A program made the translations under genes and the position numbers. A model generated the notes under the pieces. It made no database searches and was not told the DNA's origin. It was given only the letters and a program-made list of their open reading frames with translations. A stretch of DNA of 64,000 bases, from assembly GCF_014203355.1 (NCBI RefSeq), contig NZ_JACHIR010000001.1, positions 868,001 through 932,000 on the forward strand, written 5' to 3'. Positions 1 to 10,681 of the stretch are shown one piece after another. The first letter of the stretch is position 1. Each line of letters starts with the position of its first letter. The stretch comes from Kutzneria kofuensis. Lineage in GTDB: Bacteria > Actinomycetota > Actinomycetes > Mycobacteriales > Pseudonocardiaceae.

Positions 1-167
1 CGGTTCGCCGTGATGCCCTCGACCAGGGCGATCGTGTAGTCGTTGACCGGGGGCACGTCGGGCGAGCCGACCCGCTCCGCGAGCAGCGTCACGGCGTCCG
101 CGCCGCGCAGGTCCGCCTCGTACAGGACGTCGACCGCGCGTTTGCGGTATTTGCTGCGGGCACCCAT
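1..167 (-). CDS. nusB: Transcription antitermination protein NusB (partial)
   Basis: Only the first 55 codons are present; the 3' part lies beyond the left edge. The N-terminus reads [19 protein letters not shown], the typical actinobacterial NusB start (family knowledge). NusB binds boxA RNA with NusE (S10) and helps antiterminate rRNA operons. Its ATG overlaps the TGA of efp by one base (TGATG), so the two are probably translationally coupled. The pepQ-efp-nusB order is conserved in actinobacteria. Confidence 0.9.
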   Translation of the reverse strand, partial: MGARSKYRKRAVDVLYEADLRGADAVTLLAERVGSPDVPPVNDYTIALVEGITAN

Positions 168-730
168 CAGGCGTTGACTCGTCCGAGGTAGCGACCGTCG
201 CGGGTGTCCACCTTGACCTTCTCGCCGGTCGTCACGAACAGCGGCACCTGGATCTCGGCGCCGGTCTCCAGGGTGGCCGGCTTGGTGCCGCCGGTGGAGC
301 GGTCGCCCTGCAGGCCCGGGTCGGTGTGCTGGATGACCAGCTCGACCGAGGTCGGCAGCTCCACGAAGAGCGCGACGCCCTCGTGCACGGCGACCACGGC
401 CTCCTGGTTCTCCAGCATGAAGTTGGCCGCGTCGCCGACGGTCTCGGCCGGGATGTTCATCTGGTCGTACGTGTCGCCGTCCATGAACACGAAGTCCGAG
501 CCGTCGCGGTACAGGTAGGTCATGCCGCGCTTGTCGACCGTGGCCGTGTCGACCTTGGTGCCGGCGTTGAAGGTCTTGTCCACCACCTTGCCGGTGAGCA
601 CGTGCTTGAGGGTGGTGCGCACGAACGCGCCGCCCTTTCCGGGCTTGACGTGCTGGAACGCCACGACGGTCCAAAGCTGGCCCTCGAGGTTGAGCACCAG
701 GCCGTTCTTGAGGTCGTTGGTGGTGGCCAC
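167..730 (-). CDS. efp: Elongation factor P
   Basis: EF-P relieves ribosome stalling at polyproline stretches. The product is 187 residues, the usual length, with the KOW-like N-domain followed by two OB folds. The loop KPGKGGAF places the conserved tip lysine at residue 32. I chose the GTG that gives [10 protein letters not shown] because AGGAGA lies about 10 nt upstream; a longer in-frame start at 754 would put this ribosome binding site inside the gene. It sits between pepQ and nusB, overlapping nusB by one base. Confidence 0.95.
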   Translation of the reverse strand: MATTNDLKNGLVLNLEGQLWTVVAFQHVKPGKGGAFVRTTLKHVLTGKVVDKTFNAGTKVDTATVDKRGMTYLYRDGSDFVFMDGDTYDQMNIPAETVGDAANFMLENQEAVVAVHEGVALFVELPTSVELVIQHTDPGLQGDRSTGGTKPATLETGAEIQVPLFVTTGEKVKVDTRDGRYLGRVNA

Positions 731-796
731 GGTGGTGGTCTCTCCTGTAGTCACGGACGGGCCGCAGTCGCGGACCGCTGGGTTTCGGGTCGTGCG

Positions 797-1864
797 TCAG
801 ACGACCACGAGTTCCTTCGTGGTCAGGGTGAGCAGCTCGGGCGCACCCTCGCGCACGATGAGAGTGTCCTCGATGCGGACCCCGCCCTGCCCGGGCACGT
901 AGACGCCGGGCTCGACGGTGACCGCCATGCCGGCGGCAAGTGTACCGGTACCGGCCTTGTTCAGTGCCGGAGCCTCGTGGATCTCCAGGCCGACGCCGTG
1001 TCCGACACCGTGCGGGAACTGCTCCGCCCGGCCGGCCGCGGCGATCACCGAGCGGGCCGCGTCGTCCACGCCGGCCAGCGGCGTGCCGGGCCGCAGCGCC
1101 GCGCGGCCGGCCGCCTGCGCCGCCGCCACCAGCTCGTACATCTCGGTCTGCCAGTCGGCGGCCCGGCCCAGCACCACCGTGCGGGTCATGTCCGAGTGGT
1201 AGCCGTCGACCAGCGCGCCGAAGTCCATCTTCACCAGGTCACCGGCCTTGAGCGCGGCGTCGGTCGGCTCGTGGTGCGGGATGGCCGAGTGCTCCCCCGC
1301 CGCCACGATCGTGGCGAACGCCGGCCCGGTCGCGCCCTGGTCGCGCAGGCCGTCGTCCAGCGCCCGCGCCACCTCGCGCTCGGTGCGGCCGGGGCGCAGG
1401 CCGCCGTGCTCGATCAACGCCGCCAGCGCCCGGTCCGCCGCCGCGCACGCCATCCGCAGCGCCTCGATCTCCGTCTCGTCCTTGATCACCCGCAGCTCCG
1501 CGACCAGGCCCGGGGCCCGGACCAGCTCCGCCCGCGCGGCCTCGGACAGGTCGGCCAGGCCGTCCACGGTGACGTGGTCGCTCTCGAAACCGATCCGTCC
1601 CGTCGCCCGAGCGGCCAGCGCCAGACCGCAGTCCCGCTCGATGACCCGCTCCAGGTCCGGCACCTGGCTTGCCGACGACGTGTCGTACCGGCCGTCCGTG
1701 CAGAACACGGCGTCGTCGCGGGTGACGAGCAGCGCCGCGTTCGAGCCGGTGAAGCCGGTGAGGTAGCGCACGTTGAGCAGATTCGTCACCAGCAGCGTGT
1801 CCAGCTCGCGCTCGGCGAGCAGCCGGCGCAGCGCCGCCCGCCTCCTGCCGTGCATCTCAGCCAT
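797..1864 (-). CDS. pepQ: M24-family Xaa-Pro aminopeptidase / dipeptidase
   Basis: Cytosolic metallopeptidase of the pita-bread fold, cleaving Xaa-Pro bonds. From the chosen ATG (MAEMHGRRR) the protein is 355 residues: an N-terminal creatinase-like domain (about 1-130), then the catalytic domain. All five metal ligands are visible: D214 and D225 (DFGALVDGYHSDMT), H289 (FPHGVGHGVG), E318 (TVEPGVY) and E332 (RIEDT). The frame stays open to 1924, but the extra residues are unlike the family; an ATG three codons downstream is also possible. It lies upstream of efp, as in other actinobacteria. Confidence 0.9.
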   Translation of the reverse strand: MAEMHGRRRAALRRLLAERELDTLLVTNLLNVRYLTGFTGSNAALLVTRDDAVFCTDGRYDTSSASQVPDLERVIERDCGLALAARATGRIGFESDHVTVDGLADLSEAARAELVRAPGLVAELRVIKDETEIEALRMACAAADRALAALIEHGGLRPGRTEREVARALDDGLRDQGATGPAFATIVAAGEHSAIPHHEPTDAALKAGDLVKMDFGALVDGYHSDMTRTVVLGRAADWQTEMYELVAAAQAAGRAALRPGTPLAGVDDAARSVIAAAGRAEQFPHGVGHGVGLEIHEAPALNKAGTGTLAAGMAVTVEPGVYVPGQGGVRIEDTLIVREGAPELLTLTTKELVVV

Positions 1865-2253
1865 GCCGAGCAGACTATTGCCAGCACGCCCCCGCAGACA
1901 ATTGGCCATAATTGCCCGATACATCGTTGTCGTCGGCTTGGCGGCAATAGTTTGGTCGGCATGACGCCGTTGATCGACCTGCTCACCGACGCCGCAGACA
2001 AGGGCCGGCCAGCGCCTTCAACCAGGGCGAGGGACGGACGCCGGAGCGGGCCATCGAGTATGCCCTGGCCGAGCCCGGCCCCTGGTTGTGATCGACCAGT
2101 TCGTCACGGGAATTCCGGAGAACCGTCGTAAGCCCATTGTCGGCGACCGAAAATAACGACCACCCTTTTGTCACCGCGATTCCTGCCCGTCCGAACGGAG
2201 AGAAGGCACGCCGGCCAGAATTGGCGACCGGGGTGAGGGTTTACGCTGGGGCG
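1865..2253. other. Gene-free stretch between pepQ and the B-4DMT gene
   Basis: This 389-bp stretch separates divergent genes and should hold both promoters. No convincing gene is seen. Between 1961 and 2091 the + strand reads like about 43 codons of coding sequence (MTPLIDLLTDAAD..., later ERAIEYALAEPGPWL and a stop), but the two halves are in different frames, so it can only be a frameshifted remnant. TTTACGCT just upstream of the ATG at 2254 could be a -10 region, making that transcript nearly leaderless. Confidence 0.4.
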
Positions 2254-2706
2254 ATGAGGGCGTGGTTGCTACGCGGGCTGGTGTTGGCCGTGGTGCACGC
2301 GGCGGTGCAGACGGGCGAGGCGTGGGTGCGCGCCGGCGATCCGACCGCGGTCGGCTGGCTGCGGCCGACGGCACTGGGCCTGCTGGTGGGCGTCGCCGTG
2401 CTGTGGTCCGGCATCGACGGTTGGCTGGGCCGCGAGGGTCGCGGCATGGTGTGGTTCTTCAGCGCCCTGGTGGCCGGCCCGGTCGGCGGTGTGCTCGGGG
2501 TCATCGGCCAGGGCGTGTTCGTGGACGACACGGGCGCCGAGGCGCTGCCGGTGGCGATCACCGGCGGGGCCGCGTTCATCGCGCTGCTGGTGCTGGTCCC
2601 CGCCGGTGTCGGCCTGCTCATCGGACGGCTGGTGACCGCTACCCGAGCAGCGGATTCAGCACCAGCCACGCCTCCCACGCCCGTGTCACGCCGAACTGCG
2701 CGTTGA
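2254..2706 (+). CDS. B-4DMT family membrane protein (Rv2536-like)
   Basis: A 150-residue protein with four hydrophobic segments (about 5-22, 40-58, 65-88 and 108-132) and a Thr/Pro/Arg-rich tail, fitting the actinobacterial B-4DMT family of half-size drug/metabolite-transporter-like proteins. Its substrate is unknown. Start chosen at MRAWLLRGLV because the first helix begins there. The position and + orientation between aroQ and pepQ match Rv2536 of M. tuberculosis, which supports the assignment. Its 3' end overlaps the convergent gene by 68 bp. Confidence 0.75.
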   Translation: MRAWLLRGLVLAVVHAAVQTGEAWVRAGDPTAVGWLRPTALGLLVGVAVLWSGIDGWLGREGRGMVWFFSALVAGPVGGVLGVIGQGVFVDDTGAEALPVAITGGAAFIALLVLVPAGVGLLIGRLVTATRAADSAPATPPTPVSRRTAR

Positions 2707-3325
2707 ACCGGAGCGCGGCGCGCACGTCGTCGGGCGAGGCGCCGCCGCGCAACGCTCGGTCGACGTGGATGCGGAAGGTGTCGCCGAGAGTCCCGTAGTG
2801 AACGTCGACGCTGAGGCTGACCAGGCCGCGCTCCCGCTCGCTGAGCGTCCCCGGCCCGTTCCCGCCGCGCATCCGTGACTGGAGATCGAAGTACTCCGCG
2901 AAGTGCGGATCCATGCCCGCCAACCGATCCCGGACCGGCGCCGGCAGCGGGCTCGGCGCCGCGTCCGGGCCGGTGCTCACCAGCGACTCGTCCAGCGCCG
3001 CGGCCGTCGTCGGCTCCTCGGCCAACGCCGCCAGCGCCTCGAACCCGGCCACGGCGGCCGGGTATCCGATGTCGTACGAGACGAAGCGCAGCAGTCCGCG
3101 CAGGTCCTCGACGGTCACGCCGGCCCGCAGCCCGGCCCGGACGTGCGCCTCGAACGCCAGCCCGAGGCTGCCCTGGCAGATGTCGCCGACCACGGCCAGG
3201 AACGTCTTCTCCCGGTCGGTCAGTTCCGCGACCGACCGGGCGTGCCCGGCGCTGGCCAGCGTCATCTGCGCGAACACGGGGTCCAGTTGCCGGAGTCGGT
3301 CCCCGGCGGTCACCGCTGAAGTCAT
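2639..3325 (-). CDS. Carboxymuconolactone decarboxylase-like / AhpD-fold protein
   Basis: 228 residues with two tandem CMD-like helical modules (about 35-110 and 150-225). The first resembles LTDREKTFLAVVGDICQG and the second LSERERGLVSLSVDVHYG. Neither shows a clear CxxC peroxidatic pair, so a peroxidase role is not supported; the family also includes decarboxylases and lactonases. GGGAGG lies 7 nt before the ATG. The divergent TetR gene and the palindromes between them suggest this gene is the target of that repressor. Confidence 0.75.
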   Translation of the reverse strand: MTSAVTAGDRLRQLDPVFAQMTLASAGHARSVAELTDREKTFLAVVGDICQGSLGLAFEAHVRAGLRAGVTVEDLRGLLRFVSYDIGYPAAVAGFEALAALAEEPTTAAALDESLVSTGPDAAPSPLPAPVRDRLAGMDPHFAEYFDLQSRMRGGNGPGTLSERERGLVSLSVDVHYGTLGDTFRIHVDRALRGGASPDDVRAALRFNAQFGVTRAWEAWLVLNPLLG

Positions 3326-3349
3326 GACAGGTCCTCCCCTGAATTCACA

Positions 3350-3375
3350 CTACAGCTGTAGCGCTACAACCGTAG
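3350..3375. promoter_or_regulatory. Paired TetR operators in divergent promoter
   Basis: Two copies of CTAC-N4-GTAG lie 14 bp apart: CTACAGCTGTAG at 3350-3361 (a perfect palindrome) and CTACAACCGTAG at 3364-3375. They sit between the divergent CMD-like and TetR genes. TACAAT at 3393-3398 is a good -10 for the TetR gene and would start transcription at or next to its ATG (3408), implying a leaderless mRNA. Autoregulation plus control of the CMD gene is inferred. Confidence 0.65.
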
Positions 3376-3407
3376 CGTCAAGTTGGCCCGGATACAATCG
3401 CCGGATC

Positions 3408-4019
3408 ATGGAGACGGGCACCCGGAAGCCGAACGCGCGCGGTCGCGGCGACCAGCTGCGCGAGGAGATCGTCACGGCGGCGACCGCGATGCTGGCGGAG
3501 CTCGGTGATGACGAGGCGCTGTCGCTGCGGGCCGTGGCCCGCACGGTGAAGATCGCCGCCACCTCCGTCTATCTGCACTTTCCCGACCGGGACGCGCTGG
3601 TGCTCGCGGTGATGGAGCGGTTCAACGGGCTGATGGTCGAGGCCGGCAGCCGCGGCGAGGCGGCGGGCACGGACGCGGCCGCGCGGCTCAGGGGCTGGAT
3701 CTGCGGCCTGATCGACTGCGCCCTGCGCAACCCGGGCCTGTACAAGGTGATGCACGAGAGCCACGTCAACCGCGGCATCGGCATGCCCTTCAAGCAAACG
3801 ATCGGCGTGCGGACGACCGAGGCCGTGCGGCGCTGCCTGGACGAGGGGCTCGCGCCGGCCGGCGACGCCGCCACCATCGCGGCCGACCTGCGCGCGGCCG
3901 TCACCGGCATGCTGTCGCTGCGGATCAACGAGCCGGACCTGCCCTGGCCGCCGGTCGACGAGCAGGTCGACCGGTTTCTGACAAAGCTGGTCGGGTTGTC
4001 AGTTCCCGCGGAAGGCTGA
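3408..4019 (+). CDS. TetR/AcrR family transcriptional regulator
   Basis: 203 residues. The N-terminal helix-turn-helix is clear (residues 17-62: EEIVTAATAMLAEL ... SLRAVARTVKI...TSVYLHFPDRDALV). The C-terminal ligand domain is variable and its ligand cannot be told from sequence. It is transcribed away from the CMD-like gene, with two operator palindromes in between, so it probably represses itself and that neighbour. No Shine-Dalgarno precedes the ATG; the -10 TACAAT is 10 bp upstream, consistent with leaderless translation. The 3' end overlaps the convergent lipoprotein gene by 21 bp. Confidence 0.85.
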   Translation: METGTRKPNARGRGDQLREEIVTAATAMLAELGDDEALSLRAVARTVKIAATSVYLHFPDRDALVLAVMERFNGLMVEAGSRGEAAGTDAAARLRGWICGLIDCALRNPGLYKVMHESHVNRGIGMPFKQTIGVRTTEAVRRCLDEGLAPAGDAATIAADLRAAVTGMLSLRINEPDLPWPPVDEQVDRFLTKLVGLSVPAEG

Positions 4020-5486
4020 CAGGTCGCCGCCCTTGGGGCGGGCGTCCCAGTCGGCGTCACTCGTCTCGGTGACGGCCGAGGAGTTCGCCTGGACGGCGCT
4101 CGGCCCGACCGGCCAGAGCTTGCCGTCGAGCAGGAACGCGTACGGTCGGTTCGGCGAGTGCAGCACCGGGGCGCCGGCCTTGATCACCGCGACCACCGGC
4201 AGCGAGTCCAGCCCCGGCACCGGCTTGTCCAGCACCTGCACGGCGATCCGCGCCGACACCGACCGCCGCTCGATCTTCACCAGCCGGTCCCCGTACACCA
4301 TGACGATCATGCGGTCCGGCGACGGCATCGCGACCCCGTCCCCGGTGGCCAACGTCTGGCAGCCGTTGGCGTTGGCGATGTCCAGCCCGAACCGGCTCAG
4401 CCCGGTCGGCCCCTGGCCGTCGTCCCTGGTCGCTCGCACGACGTCGACCGGCACCCGCACGCACGGGTCCTGCGGCGAGGCCGGCGCGTGCCCGTCGGCC
4501 CGGCGCACCAGCCCCGGGCCCTCCTTCCACGGCCCGCCCAGCACGACGTCCTGGTACGGGTGCGTGGTGAATTCCTTGTCCCAGAACGAGATCACGGTCC
4601 CCTTGCCGTCGACCTCGTGCGCGACGGCGAACGCGTTCATGGCGTCCACCCACATCCAGTCGGCGCTGTAGGCGTTGGAAATCGACAAGGAGCGCTTGGT
4701 CTTCGTGCCGGGGACGTCCTGGAAACCGTTGGGCGTCAACGACTGCACACTGGTGGCGAAGTCCGGATCCGGTGACCGCAACACGAACTGCCCCGCACCG
4801 GCGGTGTTCGCGGCCGCGCCGGTGGTGTCCGTGAACATCAGGTAGAACCAGCCGTCGAGATGCAGCACGGACGGCTGGCCGACGCCGTAGGTGTTGGCCC
4901 GCTGCCTGTCCATCGACGGCTGCACGATCGGGTTCGGGTTGCGCTGCCAGGTCACGCCGTCGGCGCTGGTCGCGAGGCCGATGGAGTTGACCAGCGCGCC
5001 GTCGCCGGCCGCGCCGGTGTAGTACATGTAGTAGATGCCGTTGACCCGAATGACGGACGGGTCGCAGGTGTGCATGGCGTCGAAGCCGCCGCCGGACCCG
5101 TGCAGCACGGCCACCCCGTCGGGGAACGGCCCGTTCAGGCTGTCGGCCGAGGCCGTCAGCACGTCGTCGCCGGGCACCCCGACGTCGGGCAGCTGACTGC
5201 ACCACCAGATCCGGTACCGACCGCCGTCGAGCATCGCGGTCGGCGCGTAGTTGTACGGCGCGGCCGGCCCGCCGGACACCAGCGTGCCGGCCCCCTGTCT
5301 GGCGCGGTCGGTGCGTAACGGCGCCTCGGCCGCGTCCGCGGGCGGCTGGTCGGCCCGCTTCTGCACGGCCGTCGGCGTGGTCGGCGCCGGCGCGGTGATG
5401 CCCTCGGCGCTGCCGCAGGCCGTGAGCACCGCGGCCACCGCCAGGTAACCGGTCGTGCTCGCCATGGCCCTGATGGGTCTCGGCAT
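3999..5486 (-). CDS. Secreted lipoprotein with five-bladed beta-propeller (GH43/GH62-like fold)
   Basis: 495 residues. A type II signal peptide ends in the lipobox LTAC (Cys24), so the protein is likely anchored on the outer face of the membrane. After a Pro-rich linker, the domain carries repeated blade-like segments (RYRIWWCSQLP, CDPSVIRVNGIYYMYYTG, GVGQPSVLHLDGWFYLMFTD) typical of GH43/GH62/GH117-type glycosidase propellers. I cannot place the catalytic acids with certainty, so enzymatic activity is inferred from fold only. GGAGG lies about 10 nt before the ATG. Confidence 0.6.
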   Translation of the reverse strand: MPRPIRAMASTTGYLAVAAVLTACGSAEGITAPAPTTPTAVQKRADQPPADAAEAPLRTDRARQGAGTLVSGGPAAPYNYAPTAMLDGGRYRIWWCSQLPDVGVPGDDVLTASADSLNGPFPDGVAVLHGSGGGFDAMHTCDPSVIRVNGIYYMYYTGAAGDGALVNSIGLATSADGVTWQRNPNPIVQPSMDRQRANTYGVGQPSVLHLDGWFYLMFTDTTGAAANTAGAGQFVLRSPDPDFATSVQSLTPNGFQDVPGTKTKRSLSISNAYSADWMWVDAMNAFAVAHEVDGKGTVISFWDKEFTTHPYQDVVLGGPWKEGPGLVRRADGHAPASPQDPCVRVPVDVVRATRDDGQGPTGLSRFGLDIANANGCQTLATGDGVAMPSPDRMIVMVYGDRLVKIERRSVSARIAVQVLDKPVPGLDSLPVVAVIKAGAPVLHSPNRPYAFLLDGKLWPVGPSAVQANSSAVTETSDADWDARPKGGDLSAFRGN

Positions 5487-5557
5487 GCCGGGACGACCTC
5501 CACGATCGGATGACTGCGATTCCCGGCCAGTCTAGGGAATCCGGTCACCCGTGTGGG

Positions 5558-5989
5558 TTACACGTGGTCGGCGACCCACCGCAGCGCCAACGCGTACCCG
5601 TCCACACCCAGTCCGATGATCACGCCGTCGGCCACCGCGGAGATCACGCTGTGCTGCCGGAACTCCTCGCGCTTGTGCACGTTGCTGATGTGCACCTCGA
5701 CCAGCTTCGACGTCAGCTGCGAGCAGGCGTCCCGGACGGCGATCGAGTAGTGCGTCCAGGCGGCGGCGTTGAGCACCACCGGAATGCCCTGGTCGGCGGC
5801 CTCGTGCAACCAGCCGATCAGCTCGCCCTCGGTGTCGGTCTGCCGCACCTCGACGTCCAGCCCCAGCTCCTTGCCGGTGCTCACGCACAGCTCGGCCAGG
5901 TCGGCGTGGGTGGTGCTGCCGTAGATCAGCGGCTCGCGCGCGCCGAGCCGCCCCAGGTTGGGGCCGTTGAGCACGAAGACCCTCGTCAC
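5558..5989 (-). CDS. aroQ: 3-dehydroquinate dehydratase, type II
   Basis: 143 residues, normal for the dodecameric type II enzyme, which converts 3-dehydroquinate to 3-dehydroshikimate (shikimate pathway). The active-site loop [18 protein letters not shown] carries the catalytic tyrosine, and [18 protein letters not shown] carries the catalytic histidine. Starts at GTG, 7 nt after GAGGTGGG. It is the last gene of the aroC-aroK-aroB-aroQ run, 73 bp after aroB. Confidence 0.93.
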   Translation of the reverse strand: MTRVFVLNGPNLGRLGAREPLIYGSTTHADLAELCVSTGKELGLDVEVRQTDTEGELIGWLHEAADQGIPVVLNAAAWTHYSIAVRDACSQLTSKLVEVHISNVHKREEFRQHSVISAVADGVIIGLGVDGYALALRWVADHV

Positions 5990-6062
5990 AGACCCACCTC
6001 GCTAGCGCTCGGAGGGTCTGCGACCCATGTCCCTGTGCTCATTGGTGCCCTCGCAAGCTCGG

Positions 6063-8889
<2,827 letters not shown>

Positions 8890-8940
8890 CCCTGGATCCT
8901 TTCACATCCTCCGCCGGCGTCGCCGGGCACGAGCGGGGCG

Positions 8941-8970
8941 AGTGGTCCTCCCGTCGCCGGGAGGACCACT
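8941..8970 (-). terminator. Strong hairpin after the PTS IIA gene
   Basis: A perfect 13-bp stem (AGTGGTCCTCCCG / CGGGAGGACCACT) with a 4-nt loop lies just after the crr stop at 8977. There is no long T-tract, as is usual in GC-rich actinobacteria. It would separate PTS transcripts from aroC. Confidence 0.7.
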
Positions 8971-8976
8971 TCGCCG

Positions 8977-9432
8977 CTACTTCTGCCAGGTGAACAGCGC
9001 GTCGCCGGCCTCGACCGGCCCGAACTCGCGCACGTCGACCAGGTTCTCCGCGGTCGCGTCCAGCGCGACCACCGGGCAGATCGGCGACTTGCCGCCGTCC
9101 TGCACCGCCTTCGGATCCCAGCCGATCACCGGCTGGCCCGCGCGGACCGTCTCGCCCTTCACCACGTGCAGGGTGAAACCCTCGCCCTTGAGCTTGACCG
9201 TGTCGATGCCCAGGTGCACCAGCACCGCGGCGCCGTCCGCGGTGGCCACCACGAACGCGTGCGGGTGCAACGTGACGACCGTTCCGTCCACCGGGGACAC
9301 CGCGTCACCGGCGGTCAGCTCCGGGTGCACGGCCAGGCCCGGCCCGACCATCGCCTGCGCGAACACCGGGTCCGGCACCTCGGTGATCGGCGCCAGGACG
9401 CCCTTCACCGGGCTGAGGACCGTGACACTCAC
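8977..9432 (-). CDS. crr: PTS glucose/GlcNAc-type IIA component (EIIA)
   Basis: 151 residues. Cytosolic phosphocarrier taking phosphate from HPr and passing it to IIB. The phosphoacceptor histidine is in AAVLVHLGIDTVKL, and the second conserved active-site histidine is in VTLHPHAFVVA. It starts at GTG overlapping the upstream IIB stop (GTGA). In-frame sequence upstream is a shadow of the IIB gene. With the IIB, IIC and HPr genes here it completes a sugar-specific PTS; enzyme I (ptsI) is not in the window. Confidence 0.93.
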   Translation of the reverse strand: MSVTVLSPVKGVLAPITEVPDPVFAQAMVGPGLAVHPELTAGDAVSPVDGTVVTLHPHAFVVATADGAAVLVHLGIDTVKLKGEGFTLHVVKGETVRAGQPVIGWDPKAVQDGGKSPICPVVALDATAENLVDVREFGPVEAGDALFTWQK

Positions 9433-9665
9433 AGCAAGTCCTCGATGTCGCTGGCGATCGTGTCCGCCTCGGGGCCGACGATGATCTGGACCACCGAGCC
9501 CGCGCGGATGACGCCGTGCGCGCCGATCGCCTTGAGCGCGGCCTCGTCCACCTTGGACCCGTCCTCGAGTTCGCAGCGCAGCCGCGTGATGCACGGCTCG
9601 ATCTCGATGATGTTGTCAGCGCCGCCGATCGCGGCGATGATCTGCGCCGCCCTGTCGTCTGCCAT
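9429..9665 (-). CDS. nagF: PTS GlcNAc/glucose-type IIB component
   Basis: 78 residues from MADDRAAQIIAAIGG, matching stand-alone IIB proteins of actinobacterial GlcNAc systems. The phosphorylated cysteine is in IIEIEPCITRLRCEL. It precedes and overlaps the IIA gene, and is divergent from the dasR-nagE operon. A dre operator lies 142 bp upstream, so DasR probably controls it as well. The symbol follows Streptomyces usage and is inferred from context. Confidence 0.88.
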   Translation of the reverse strand: MADDRAAQIIAAIGGADNIIEIEPCITRLRCELEDGSKVDEAALKAIGAHGVIRAGSVVQIIVGPEADTIASDIEDLL

Positions 9666-9806
9666 CTCGTCGCCTGCTCTCACTAGTCGGTTGTGGACAC
9701 GACGTCCGCCAGTCGTAGGCGAGTCGGCCGGATGGTGGCCGCCCGTGGCACGAACTCGTAACGGCGGTTGACACCCGGTCGCCCGGCGGCGCATCCTCCC
9801 CGCACC

Positions 9807-9822
9807 ACTGGTCTAGACCGGA
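9807..9822. promoter_or_regulatory. DasR-responsive element (dre) upstream of dasR-nagE
   Basis: ACTGGTCTAGACCGGA matches the Streptomyces dre consensus ACTGGTCTAGACCAGT at 14 of 16 positions, with the core GGTCTAGACC intact. A -35 TTGACA (9768-9773) with a weak -10 around 9792-9797 would place transcription initiation at this site. The operator sits between the divergent IIB gene and dasR. Consensus is from established knowledge; the match is read directly. Confidence 0.85.
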
Positions 9823-9889
9823 ACGTACCAATGTTCGCGGCGAGGATCGACAGGTGGGGCCGAATCGAGACGAATCCGCGGGAGGTGCC

Positions 9890-10681
9890 ATGGCCGTGTA
9901 CGAGGGCGCGTCGGGCATCCCCGACCGGATCGTCGACGGCCCCAAGCCCAAGCACGCCCAGCTGCGGGAAATCCTGCGGAAACTGGCCCAACAGGACCTG
10001 CCGCCCGGCTCGCCCATCCCGTCCGAACGCGACCTCGCCGAGCAGTACGGCGTGTCGCGTCTCACGGTTCGGGCCGCGGTCGGCCAGCTCGTTTCCGAGG
10101 GACTTCTGGCCAGGGCGCGTGGTCGCGGCACGTTCACCGCGCAGCGGCGGATGGAGGCCCAGCTCTATCTGGAGTCCTTCACCGACGACATGCGCCGGCG
10201 GGGGCACGAGCCCGGCACCGAGGTGCTGTCGTGCGCCCTGGAGGTGCCGCCGCCCGCGGCGGCCGCCGCGCTGGGGTTGGAGCCGAACGACGCGGCGTAC
10301 CGGCTGTTCCGGCTGCGCCGGGCCGACGGCACGCCGCTGGCGGTGGAGCGCGGTTGGTACAACCCGCACCGCCTGCCCGGCCTGCTCGACCTGGACCTGA
10401 CCCGGTCGCTGTACACGCTGATGGCCGAGCATTTCGGCGTGCAGCTCAGCCACGGCCGGCAGACGGTGTGGGCCGAGGCGGCCGATCGTGAGACCGCTCG
10501 TCTGCTGGGGGTGCGCACCGGCTCGCCGGTGCTGGTGTTCCGACGGATCTCGACCGCGGACGGCGAGGCCATCGAGGACATGACGTCCTGGTACCGGGGC
10601 GACCTCTACCAGGTAACCATGCAATTGGACCGGGGCGACCCGGGTTCCGGTCCGCTTTCCGCCCACGGAGGAAACCGATGA
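9890..10681 (+). CDS. dasR: GntR/HutC-family regulator, DasR-like
   Basis: 263 residues. An N-terminal GntR winged helix (about 20-85: LREILRKLAQQDLPPGSPIP, SERDLAEQYGVSRLTVRAAV) is followed by a UTRA effector domain (about 105-245). DasR-type regulators bind dre sites and release them with glucosamine-6-phosphate. Start chosen at ATG 9890, 5 nt after GGGAGGTG. Its stop overlaps the nagE start (ATGA), giving an operon with the permease. The dre site 68 bp upstream suggests autoregulation. Confidence 0.85.
   Translation: MAVYEGASGIPDRIVDGPKPKHAQLREILRKLAQQDLPPGSPIPSERDLAEQYGVSRLTVRAAVGQLVSEGLLARARGRGTFTAQRRMEAQLYLESFTDDMRRRGHEPGTEVLSCALEVPPPAAAAALGLEPNDAAYRLFRLRRADGTPLAVERGWYNPHRLPGLLDLDLTRSLYTLMAEHFGVQLSHGRQTVWAEAADRETARLLGVRTGSPVLVFRRISTADGEAIEDMTSWYRGDLYQVTMQLDRGDPGSGPLSAHGGNR

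Noticed and set aside
326-2131. Long + strand open frame of about 600 codons
   Set aside because: Antisense to efp and pepQ, both clear genes; Arg/His/Val-rich shadow.
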